DNA from: Thermoplasmata archaeon | GTDB taxonomy: Archaea; Thermoplasmatota; Thermoplasmata; GCA-020350865 | Length of the DNA: 6,765 bases | Reading direction: 5' to 3' | Assembly: GCA_020351895.1 (NCBI GenBank) | Contig: CP070672.1 | Coordinates: forward strand, 695,446 to 702,210 | Shown: one piece after another, positions 1 through 5,626 of the stretch | Layout of the letters: each line of letters opens with the position of its first letter | Position numbering within the stretch: the first letter of the stretch is position 1 | Notes under the pieces: model-generated | Told to the model about the DNA's origin: nothing | Seen by the model: only the letters and a program-made list of their open reading frames with translations | The model's database searches: none | Made by a program: the position numbers and the translations under genes

Positions 1-69
1 CATGGACATTTTAATCATAATATACTAGAGGAAGAAATAAAGGAAGACGACAAGGAAGAAATCCCATAA
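1..69 (+). CDS. C-terminal end of an unidentified protein (5' truncated)
   Basis: Reading frame 1 is open from the window edge and stops at TAA 67-69, giving 22 residues that begin HGHFNHNILEEE and end in a Lys/Asp/Glu-rich tail (EDDKEEIP). A charged hydrophilic tail just before a stop, followed by a 143-bp A/T-rich gap and a new gene with its own ribosome-binding site, is what a real gene end looks like. The HGHF string faintly resembles the 'SGHGHFD' near the end of TrpB-like PLP enzymes, but the following residues do not match well and 22 codons are too few to identify the protein. The product is unknown, and the fragment could be a chance open frame. Confidence 0.35.
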   Translation, partial: HGHFNHNILEEEIKEDDKEEIP

Positions 70-199
70 CATACCATATAACCTGCGATAGGATAAAATA
101 CCTGGGAGGCATTACAAGAATTAAAGGAAAATATCCATAAAATAAGGATAAAAATGATGAAGTTCCCTAATACAAAAAATCACTATTCCAAGACTATCT

Positions 200-206
200 A
201 GGTGGG
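200..206 (+). promoter_or_regulatory. Ribosome-binding site of the thioredoxin-like gene
   Basis: AGGTGGG matches the archaeal anti-Shine-Dalgarno sequence (AGGTG core at 200-204) and sits 6-8 nt before the ATG at 213. It supports that start. The A/T-rich stretch 70-199 upstream must hold the promoter, but I could not choose one TATA box with confidence. Confidence 0.7.
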
Positions 207-212
207 TTTCAA

Positions 213-602
213 ATGGAAGATAATATAAAAGAATTGGATGATAAAACCTTTGATGAGCTTCTCTCAGATTCTGATAAACTGGTGATAGTGGAGTTCTACA
301 ACACGACCTGCCCCAACTGTAGAGCCATTGCTCCGGTTTATTCCGAGCTTTCTCAAGAGCTTCAAAAAGAGGCGGTTTTTACTCGAATCAATGTTGAGCA
401 AAATATGAAAATCGCGGCAAGATACGGTGTCATGGGGGTTCCCACATTCAAATTTCTTTGCAAAGAAAGGCCTGTTGGAGAGATCGTGGGCTCAGTGAAT
501 GCCACCATGTTAAGAAACACTATAAAGGACTATGTCAGGCATCGATTGGAATGCCTCTCCAAGTCAACCTCAATAGTTTATGAATTGGATGGGTATGGAT
601 AA
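213..602 (+). CDS. Thioredoxin-fold protein with CPNC active site
   Basis: This is a small cytosolic thiol-disulfide oxidoreductase of the thioredoxin superfamily, with no signal peptide or membrane helix. The 129 residues carry the fold's landmarks in order: strand VIVEFY (24-29), the redox motif C33-P-N-C36, helix PVYSELSQEL (41-50), strand FTRINVEQN (56-64), GVMGVPTF with the cis-proline at P77, and the final helix around 97-111. Classical thioredoxin has W-C-G-P-C; here Thr precedes the first Cys and the dipeptide is Pro-Asn, so redox potential and partners may differ. It is about 20 residues longer than a minimal thioredoxin, with a C-terminal tail after residue 111, and has extra cysteines at 83 and 114. 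The start is an ATG with a good ribosome-binding site. It lies 133 bp upstream of mptA on the same strand. A functional link is possible but not shown. The family call is firm; the physiological substrate is unknown. Confidence 0.88.
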   Translation: MEDNIKELDDKTFDELLSDSDKLVIVEFYNTTCPNCRAIAPVYSELSQELQKEAVFTRINVEQNMKIAARYGVMGVPTFKFLCKERPVGEIVGSVNATMLRNTIKDYVRHRLECLSKSTSIVYELDGYG

Positions 603-735
603 CTCCAATGATTGATTTCTCTTCATTCTATTTGAATAAAGCCGGGTTTGTATACCTCAATGAAAAACATGAAGGAAAAGGGGCATTCCCCACTAAAATA
701 CCCTCAATGAATCCCCAAAATTTAAGTTATAGAAG

Positions 736-1650
736 TTGTTTAGGCGCCTTGGTGATACAGTAACAGGATTGGATGTTCAAAACCTCAGACCCCAGGGAGG
801 CTTCAAGCTAACGAGAGTGGGTGTCACAGGTATAAAGAAACCCATTGCAGTAAAGCGGCCTGATAAGGTGGTAACCCTAACAGGGCAGATAGACGTTTTT
901 GTGGACTTGCCCTCCAGTCAAAAGGGCTCCCACCTTTCAAGAAATGTCGAGGTTATAAGCGAGATACTGGATAACAGTGTTCGAGAACCTGTGATGTGCC
1001 TTGAGATGCTCTGCGAACAGATATGCCACAAGCTGCTGGATAGGCATGAATATGCCACGTCCTCTGAGGTTAAAATCCAAGCAGATTATTTCCTTGAAAA
1101 AACATTAGGCTCAGGGAGAAAAAGCCTTGAGGGATACAAGCTCATAGCCAAGGCTACAGCCAAAAGGAATGAAGAGGAGTCCATCAAGAAGCTCATTGGA
1201 GTGGAGGTTATCGGTATGACCACGTGTCCCTGTGCCATGGAGACAGTGAGGAAGAAGCTTGAAGCCGAGCATCCTGATGCAAAGGAATATCTTACGAAGA
1301 TACCTGTTGTCACGCATAACCAGCGAAACACAACAACACTCATGATAGAAGTGCCAAAAGACTATGATATAGAGGCCGATGATCTGATACAAATTGTGGA
1401 GGAATCTCTTTCCAGTCCAACATACGAGATACTGAAAAGGGATGACGAGGCTCAGATTACCCTACAGGCCCATGAAAATCCAAAGTTCGTGGAGGATGTG
1501 GTCAGGGATATACTGGGTAGAATCCTGGTAAAATATGCGAATTTACCCGATAACGTCGTTGTTACGGCAAGAAGTGAGAGTGAAGAATCCATACACAAGC
1601 ATAATGCTTTTGCAGAGAGGATCACAACCCTAGGTGAACTCAGAAAATAA
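736..1650 (+). CDS. mptA: GTP cyclohydrolase MptA (type IV, Fe(II)-dependent)
   Basis: MptA converts GTP to 7,8-dihydroneopterin 2',3'-cyclic phosphate, the first step of tetrahydromethanopterin-type cofactor synthesis, and belongs to the COG1469/FolE2-like tunnelling-fold group. The frame (304 residues, about family length) shows the family's conserved blocks: DVQNLRP (13-19), LTRVGVTGIKKP (25-36), GSHLSRN (64-70), the metal-site block TTCPCAM (162-168), PVVTHNQRN (190-198) and SIHKHNAFAER (285-295). By family knowledge the Cys in CPCAM and conserved His residues bind the catalytic metal. The start is uncertain. An in-frame TAG at 730-732 limits the N terminus, no ATG is available, and the candidates are TTG 736 and TTG 769 (residue 12, just before DVQN). 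Neither has a good ribosome-binding site, so a short-leader or leaderless mRNA is possible. The gene ends in an A/T palindrome and faces apgM tail to tail. Presence of MptA fits an archaeon using a methanopterin-like C1 carrier. Confidence 0.92.
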   Translation: MFRRLGDTVTGLDVQNLRPQGGFKLTRVGVTGIKKPIAVKRPDKVVTLTGQIDVFVDLPSSQKGSHLSRNVEVISEILDNSVREPVMCLEMLCEQICHKLLDRHEYATSSEVKIQADYFLEKTLGSGRKSLEGYKLIAKATAKRNEEESIKKLIGVEVIGMTTCPCAMETVRKKLEAEHPDAKEYLTKIPVVTHNQRNTTTLMIEVPKDYDIEADDLIQIVEESLSSPTYEILKRDDEAQITLQAHENPKFVEDVVRDILGRILVKYANLPDNVVVTARSESEESIHKHNAFAERITTLGELRK

Positions 1651-1655
1651 TTTTC
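1643..1655 (+). terminator. Possible 3' end signal of mptA
   Basis: GAAAAT-A-ATTTTC is a 6-bp perfect A/T-rich inverted repeat spanning the mptA TAA stop and ending in a TTTT run (1651-1654). Archaeal RNA polymerase often stops at short T tracts. The hairpin would be weak, so this is a candidate only. Confidence 0.3.
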
Positions 1656-1711
1656 GATCTCCACCCTACACTACCCAAAAAAGTAAGTGATATTCTGCAT
1701 ACCGAAAATAC

Positions 1712-1725
1712 AAAAAAGCGTTTTT
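1712..1725 (-). terminator. Candidate T-tract terminator for the apgM operon
   Basis: Read on the minus strand, just past the apgM TAG stop (1728-1726), the sequence is AAAAACGCTTTTTT: an A5/T5 inverted repeat around a CGC centre ending in six T. Archaeal termination relies mainly on T tracts, and the position between convergent genes suits it. On the plus strand the same site gives GCG then TTTTT, so it could also stop mptA transcripts. Confidence 0.45.
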
Positions 1726-2967
1726 CTAGGCACCATACATCTCGCTTTTATTCACGATATCCAGCATAATGAGTATGAGGTCTTTGCCTCTGATTCTTCC
1801 CAAACCCCCTATTGCCAGGGAAACCTCATCATAGCTTTTTACTTGATCTATTCTTACTCCGGAACCACATATTGCAAGTGGTACCGGGTCCCCGCTGTGA
1901 TTTCCCACGGCAACCGGAGTTGAGTGATCGGCTGTGAGGGCTACGCAGGTATTTGAGATATTTCCCTTAACAAAGCCCAGCATTTCATTCAATCTCTCTA
2001 TTACCTGAACCTTGCCTTTTGGGTCATTATCATGACCGTAAACATCAGCCGCTTTGATATGTAAAAGTACGAGGTTATGGCTTTTCAGGGCAGAAATGGC
2101 GGCTTTTGCCTTGGCCATCATGTCTGTATCAACACCCCCTGTGGCGCCTTTCACGTCAAGGATCTCCATACCCAATGCCCTGCATACTCCCTTTACCAGC
2201 ATGACCCCCACAACAGCCGCACTTTTCAAACCGAATTTTTTCTCGATGCTTTTCAACTCAGGAGTCATACCTGCTCCCCTGAGAAGGATGTAATTGGCAG
2301 GAAGTTTCCCTTCACTTTTCCTTTGTATGTTTACAGGATGCTCTTTAAGTATCTTGTGGGCTCTTTTAGAGAACTCCTTTACGATATCTGCCGTTTTCTT
2401 TGCCTCTTGGATCAAAGGCTCAGGAATATTAGGACAGCACTTTACTTTATGTGGATCAGTATCTGTTATTCTTGGTGACAGACCTTCACCTCTAATAAGA
2501 ACCGCTGCACGATGATCTGTCCCCTCCTTAAATAATATCTTGGTACCCTGAATTTCCATACCATTTAAGCTTTCTGCTATTTCCTTTGTCCCTTCTTTTA
2601 TTCTTCCAGCTCTTCTATCGATAATATTCAGATTCTCGTCCACAGTTGCGAAGTTGCCCCTAACAACAACATCGCCATGCCTTACATCCATACCTATTCC
2701 GAAGGCTTCAAAGGGACCTCTTCCACTGTATACCTCATAAGGGTCTTGTCCTAAAAGCGCAAGATGGGCCGTATCGCTTCCTGGGGGAATCCCAGGGGCG
2801 ATGGTGTCCATGATTCCGCATATCCCATTTTCTGCAAACCAGTCGAAGTTGGGGCTCTGGGCGTATTGAAGAGGGGTCTTGTTTCCAAGTTCTGCAATGG
2901 GTCGATCACCCAAACCGTCACATATTATGAGCAGTAATCTCATATCATCATCGAAATCAGAATCCAT
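1726..2967 (-). CDS. apgM: 2,3-bisphosphoglycerate-independent phosphoglycerate mutase, archaeal type
   Basis: This cytosolic enzyme interconverts 3- and 2-phosphoglycerate in glycolysis and gluconeogenesis. It is an alkaline-phosphatase-superfamily metalloenzyme of the archaeal aPGAM family. The 413 residues match the family in length and order: ICDGLGDRP (15-23, metal Asp17), [16 protein letters not shown] (61-76, with S64 the expected phosphorylated nucleophile), YSGRGPFEA (80-88), [28 protein letters not shown] (303-313, Asp308 and His312), TADHSTP (345-351, Asp347 and His348) and NHSGDPVP (356-363, His357). The start at 2967 is chosen because GGAGGAA lies 7-9 nt before it. This adds an acidic leader (MDSDFDDD) ahead of M9, whose ATG at 2943 overlaps the DUF92 stop as ATGA. 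The reading frame overlaps DUF92 by 28 bp, so translation is probably coupled. All catalytic blocks look intact. It is the last gene of the minus-strand run. Confidence 0.94.
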   Translation of the reverse strand: MDSDFDDDMRLLLIICDGLGDRPIAELGNKTPLQYAQSPNFDWFAENGICGIMDTIAPGIPPGSDTAHLALLGQDPYEVYSGRGPFEAFGIGMDVRHGDVVVRGNFATVDENLNIIDRRAGRIKEGTKEIAESLNGMEIQGTKILFKEGTDHRAAVLIRGEGLSPRITDTDPHKVKCCPNIPEPLIQEAKKTADIVKEFSKRAHKILKEHPVNIQRKSEGKLPANYILLRGAGMTPELKSIEKKFGLKSAAVVGVMLVKGVCRALGMEILDVKGATGGVDTDMMAKAKAAISALKSHNLVLLHIKAADVYGHDNDPKGKVQVIERLNEMLGFVKGNISNTCVALTADHSTPVAVGNHSGDPVPLAICGSGVRIDQVKSYDEVSLAIGGLGRIRGKDLILIMLDIVNKSEMYGA

Positions 2968-3743
2968 GCTATCATTCCTCCGAAGCTCGTGGCCACAAGG
3001 TTAACCCCGTCGTTTGAAATCCATCCTTTTTGCTCGATAGTTGCACCTAATACAGAATCCACTTGACATCCCATGAATCCTATTATCAATGGCAACGACA
3101 ACAGCATAAAAGGATATAATGATGATTGTGAACCATTAAAAATGGCATCGATTGAGTTTGAGAATATTCGAGGTATTAAAAAAAGCACGAAAAAACCCAT
3201 AATCGCGGTATAAGTAGCGGCAATTAGGGCCCAGAACTGACCCAGCCAGGAAACACCACCGCTGGTTCCTGGCCTCACCCTGCGTCTGATATCGGTGATG
3301 AGATAGGTTTTATCTGAGAACACTCCCAGTTCACTTGCAACGGTGTCAGATGCTGCAACACTGATTGCGGCAACGAATATAACTTCAGCTATCCATTTCT
3401 CTTCTATGAAATGAAAGTCCTCATAGCTTATCAGTGCAACAAAGCATGGTGCCAGGCCGTTTGCCAGCACGTTATTAAAATGCCGCTCACCCCTCTTGCC
3501 TTCCTGTACTCCCCTTTCCTTCTTGATTGAGTATTTGTACCTGGTTGCTGCAAAGCTGGTGATTAGGAAGAATAACAGGAGAACCAACCACATTATTCCT
3601 CCAAAAATGCCTATTACTGCACCGATTATGAAAGCAAGGATGCTTCCCCATTTATCCAGAACCTTCTCCCGGTAGGCCAGGAAGCTGAGTAAAATACACA
3701 AGGCCAAGACGCCTAATACATACTCCAAAACAACCATGGCCAT
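2940..3743 (-). CDS. DUF92 family multi-pass membrane protein
   Basis: This is an integral membrane protein of the DUF92 family (Pfam PF01940, TIGR00297). Its plant member VTE6 is a phytyl-phosphate kinase, and by analogy archaeal members may act on polyprenyl phosphates; that part is inference. The 267 residues start with a helix at 4-23, followed by hydrophobic segments near 33-67, 92-106, 118-132, 170-191, 209-226 and 249-266. Family-type polar motifs sit between them: R77-x2-Q-x-G-x-R-G with VLANG (92-96), ASDTVASELG (131-140), then TDIRRRVRPGTSGGVSWLG (150-168), and GFMGCQVDSVLGATIEQ (222-238) followed by NDGVNLVAT. The conserved Asp, Glu, Arg and Gly residues within these motifs resemble a substrate-phosphate site in the membrane. 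ATG 3743 is followed by a second ATG at 3737; only a weak AGGG precedes them. The gene is 55 bp downstream of the zinc-ribbon membrane gene and overlaps apgM by 28 bp. Confidence 0.85.
   Translation of the reverse strand: MAMVVLEYVLGVLALCILLSFLAYREKVLDKWGSILAFIIGAVIGIFGGIMWLVLLLFFLITSFAATRYKYSIKKERGVQEGKRGERHFNNVLANGLAPCFVALISYEDFHFIEEKWIAEVIFVAAISVAASDTVASELGVFSDKTYLITDIRRRVRPGTSGGVSWLGQFWALIAATYTAIMGFFVLFLIPRIFSNSIDAIFNGSQSSLYPFMLLSLPLIIGFMGCQVDSVLGATIEQKGWISNDGVNLVATSFGGMIAWILISMMI
2975..2981 (-). promoter_or_regulatory. Ribosome-binding site deciding the apgM start
   Basis: GGAGGAA, read on the minus strand, lies inside the 3' end of the DUF92 coding frame. The GGAGG core (2981-2977) is 9 nt before the ATG at 2967-2965. 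The alternative ATG at 2943-2941 has only CGATGATGAT before it, with no Shine-Dalgarno match, so this site argues for the longer protein. Confidence 0.7.
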
Positions 3744-3798
3744 GATTAATACCCTAATGGATTAAGTAAATTTCGCACCTAAGAGAAGGCCATTTTGA

Positions 3799-4734
3799 TC
3801 AGGATGGAGGTGGTGGTGGCTCCTCTCCAGGCTCCCCAGATTCTTTTTCCTCGTACTTTCCGCATGACGCGCAGTACCAGGCATCGTACTCTTCGATATA
3901 CTCCAGGGGTTTTCCACACGTTGAGCAGAGCTTTTCCTCGCCCTCCTCTTTAGCTTCCTCGGCGCCTTCACCCATTATTATGGATCTTCCGCTGGCCTTC
4001 CACACCTGCTCCAGTTCTTCTGGACTACTTGGTTGGGGATTTTTGTTTGGATTAAGAAGCTTTAAGAATCTCGGATTTAACCAAACGTAAGTCCCCTGTG
4101 GTGTCATAGTGAGCCTATCAACTACAACCCTAACAACACCCTCTTTCTGTACAGCCACTTTCTTGGGAATGGAAACATCGCCAAATGTGAAGGGCTTTGC
4201 ACGATCCCCGTAACCACCTGCGTATAGTTGCTCTTCCGGCTTTCCAGGAGTCGCTCCTTTTTGCTCAAGTACAAGGGCATTTATGGCCCTTTTCTCGGGT
4301 TTGTATCCAAACTTGTAGAAGATGAGAATGGCGATTATTATGCCTATTATTAAGATTATAAGATCCAGGATAAAGGCCTCTCCAACCCATGGAAGGATGC
4401 TCCATCTGCTGGGGTGATTCATCATTGACCATATTCCGATAAATATCTCGATTATTATGAAGGGGATTATGAAAAGAAGCATTGTATAAATCCTGTCCTT
4501 CATGACTATCTTTCTCTTTGCCTCCTCATTGAGGAAGTGTTCCAGCAGATTCTCTCCGCATGCAGGACATTTCACAGCCCGCCTTGCACAGTCATCATGG
4601 TAGTTTACACCGCATTTTGAGCTCACCAAGGATGGACCATCTGGAAGCTCCTGTTGGCAAAGGTAGCAATGGGTCTCGATTCTTGTCTCGTCCTCTAAAC
4701 CCACATTTCCCTGTGGCATTGCCTCTTGTTTCAT
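3799..4734 (-). CDS. Membrane protein with N-terminal RING-like zinc domain and C-terminal zinc ribbon
   Basis: The protein has 311 residues and no assigned function. In order: a RING-like treble-clef domain (C23-x2-C26, C41-G-x2-Y-H46-x2-C49, C56-P-x-C59) resembling the prokaryotic RING families; helix 1 (about 83-104); a short loop rich in Trp and Pro; helix 2 (about 120-140); a roughly 110-residue soluble region (150-260) with an RVVVDRLTMTPQGTYVWLNPRFLKLL block (202-227); a Glu/Ala-rich linker; a zinc ribbon (C270-x2-C273 ... W-Y-C288-x2-C291); and an acidic tail ending in five prolines and Ser. With two helices, both zinc domains would face the cytoplasm. The frame stays open 79 codons further upstream, but that part overlaps the preceding gene in another frame. 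ATG 4734 has a perfect ribosome-binding site and starts 1 nt after the upstream stop. The ribbon and tail are shared with the upstream gene, suggesting duplication and a common complex. A cytoplasmic protein-binding scaffold is a guess. Confidence 0.82.
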   Translation of the reverse strand: MKQEAMPQGNVGLEDETRIETHCYLCQQELPDGPSLVSSKCGVNYHDDCARRAVKCPACGENLLEHFLNEEAKRKIVMKDRIYTMLLFIIPFIIIEIFIGIWSMMNHPSRWSILPWVGEAFILDLIILIIGIIIAILIFYKFGYKPEKRAINALVLEQKGATPGKPEEQLYAGGYGDRAKPFTFGDVSIPKKVAVQKEGVVRVVVDRLTMTPQGTYVWLNPRFLKLLNPNKNPQPSSPEELEQVWKASGRSIIMGEGAEEAKEEGEEKLCSTCGKPLEYIEEYDAWYCASCGKYEEKESGEPGEEPPPPPS

Positions 4735-4735
4735 A

Positions 4736-5560
4736 TTAGGCACCTCCAGGCGGTGGTGGTGTTTCATCTTCTGGAGGCGGTGGCTCCTCATCCTCATCTG
4801 GATATTTCTTGCATGAGTAGCAGTACCATGTTTTATATTCAGGTATATATTCCAAATTTCCACCGCAGGATGCGCATTTTCGCTCCTCCTCGGGGGTGGG
4901 TGCTGCTTCTGCGGGTGCCGCTTCGGCAGGTGGTGCCTCAGCTGCAACAGCAGCTGGCATCTCAGCTTCACCAGTTATTATAATCTCATCAACCAGATCT
5001 CCTGGCTGTTGCGGTCTCCCAGAGAATGGAATCTTAAGAGGCCTGAATATTCCTATTATTATGCCAATTACAGCCAAGATGATGGCAAAAATCCAAGCAA
5101 TTATTGGCTTGAAGTTGTAGTCCCCTGTATTAACGTCCAATTGTCCTTCTGCTCCAAGTTGACCTATTGTCCAACTGTTTTTATCAGTAGCGTTATGTCC
5201 CCGGCACGTGAAATCAGGGTCTCCCCAGTCTGAACCGTCCACCCACACCCAAAATCTATCGTCTAAATCCCATGCACCTTCGGGTATGGTCACAGCGTAC
5301 CAATAACCGTCATCGGCAAATTCTAATCCATCTGGATCCTTATACTCTGTTATGGCTCCATCGTGCTCTATATACACAGAAGCATAAGCCTCCTCGTAGC
5401 CGTCACCAGGATATTTTCCATCTTGATCGTAAACTCTCCCGGCAATTACAAAAGGGCCTCCAGTTTCGTCTGCTGCAACAATACCAATCCCCAGATTACC
5501 GAGCATCATAACCAAAATCATGACTATGATGCACCAAACCAATGCCCTATTCTTTCTCAT
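4736..5560 (-). CDS. Secretory-type membrane protein: outer beta domain, one helix, cytoplasmic zinc ribbon and proline tail
   Basis: The protein has 274 residues and an unknown function. A basic N terminus (RKNR) and hydrophobic core (about 8-28) ending VAA-D form a signal peptide with likely cleavage after Ala30. Residues 36-150 are a Gly/Asp/Trp/Tyr-rich outer domain beginning VIAGRVYDQDG, which looks like the carboxypeptidase-regulatory or transthyretin-like beta sandwiches common in archaeal surface proteins; a single Cys119 lies in it. A membrane helix (153-172) is followed by RPLK, the positive inside flank. Inside are GDLVDEIIITGEAE (187-200), an Ala/Pro/Glu repeat linker (199-226), a zinc ribbon (C229-x2-C232 ... 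W-Y-C247-x2-C250) and an acidic tail with two PPPP runs. This topology places a zinc-binding module inside and a possible sensor domain outside. It is the first gene of the run, with a TATA box about 30 bp upstream of its ATG and a GGGGAG only 3 nt before it. The next gene shares the ribbon module. Confidence 0.82.
   Translation of the reverse strand: MRKNRALVWCIIVMILVMMLGNLGIGIVAADETGGPFVIAGRVYDQDGKYPGDGYEEAYASVYIEHDGAITEYKDPDGLEFADDGYWYAVTIPEGAWDLDDRFWVWVDGSDWGDPDFTCRGHNATDKNSWTIGQLGAEGQLDVNTGDYNFKPIIAWIFAIILAVIGIIIGIFRPLKIPFSGRPQQPGDLVDEIIITGEAEMPAAVAAEAPPAEAAPAEAAPTPEEERKCASCGGNLEYIPEYKTWYCYSCKKYPDEDEEPPPPEDETPPPPGGA
4741..4747 (-). promoter_or_regulatory. Ribosome-binding site of the RING-like membrane gene, inside the upstream gene's last codons
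   Basis: GGAGGTG on the minus strand is a seven-base match to the archaeal anti-SD, 6 nt before ATG 4734-4732. The same bases encode Gly-Gly and the first base of the final Ala codon of the upstream protein. It fixes the start at 4734 rather than any upstream in-frame ATG and implies translational coupling. Confidence 0.85.
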
Positions 5561-5580
5561 ATACTCCCCTTACCCTATTC

Positions 5581-5598
5581 TAGGTTTTTATATACCTA
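5581..5598. repeat. Inverted repeat TAGGT-N8-ACCTA flanking the TATA box
   Basis: TAGGT (5581-5585) and ACCTA (5594-5598) are perfect 5-bp inverted arms separated by 8 bp that contain the core of the TATA element. A dimeric repressor bound here would block TBP. The call as an operator is inference from position and symmetry. Confidence 0.45.
5585..5594 (-). promoter_or_regulatory. TATA box of the four-gene minus-strand operon
   Basis: On the minus strand this is TATATAAAAA, a close match to the archaeal TATA element. Transcription normally starts 22-27 bp downstream, at about 5563-5568, so the mRNA for the gene starting at 5560 would have a leader of only a few bases. Inverted repeats overlap the box (see 5581-5626), so access of TBP may be regulated. 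Confidence 0.65.
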
Positions 5599-5626
5599 TG
5601 AGTGCGAATCTCATGGTTTAGGTATA
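5591..5626. repeat. Nested inverted repeat upstream of and overlapping the operon TATA box
   Basis: Outer arms TATACCTA (5591-5598) and TAGGTATA (5619-5626) are perfectly complementary. Inner arms TGAG (5599-5602) and CTCA (5610-5613) continue the stem, around the 7-nt loop TGCGAAT, with TGGTT (5614-5618) bulged on one side. That makes 12 pairs in all. It lies upstream of the expected transcription start, so it would act as DNA (operator) unless a plus-strand transcript exists. Confidence 0.5.

Noticed and set aside
680..691. GGGG-CATT-CCCC hairpin between the thioredoxin-like gene and mptA
   Set aside because: The stem is four base pairs and has no T run; too small to call a terminator or regulator.
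660..710. Sixteen-codon plus-strand frame before mptA
   Set aside because: It starts after no SD, ends before mptA in a different frame, and has no recognisable character; it could be a leader peptide but nothing supports that.
1086..1392. Open frames on the minus strand within mptA
   Set aside because: They are antisense shadows of a well-conserved enzyme gene, with no family resemblance or initiation signals.
2054..2515. Several plus-strand open frames within apgM
   Set aside because: They lie opposite catalytic blocks of apgM and have atypical Cys/Ser/Phe-rich composition.
4735..4971. In-frame upstream extension of the RING-like membrane gene by 79 codons
   Set aside because: It is rich in His, Pro, Gln and Arg, overlaps the coding region of the preceding gene in another frame, and lacks a ribosome-binding site, whereas ATG 4734 has a perfect one.
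5596..5616. T-arm-like hairpin (5-bp stem, 7-nt loop TGCGAAT) suggesting a tRNA
   Set aside because: The loop lacks the TTC of a T-loop, and no acceptor, D or anticodon arm can be drawn from the flanks, which are a promoter and a coding start.
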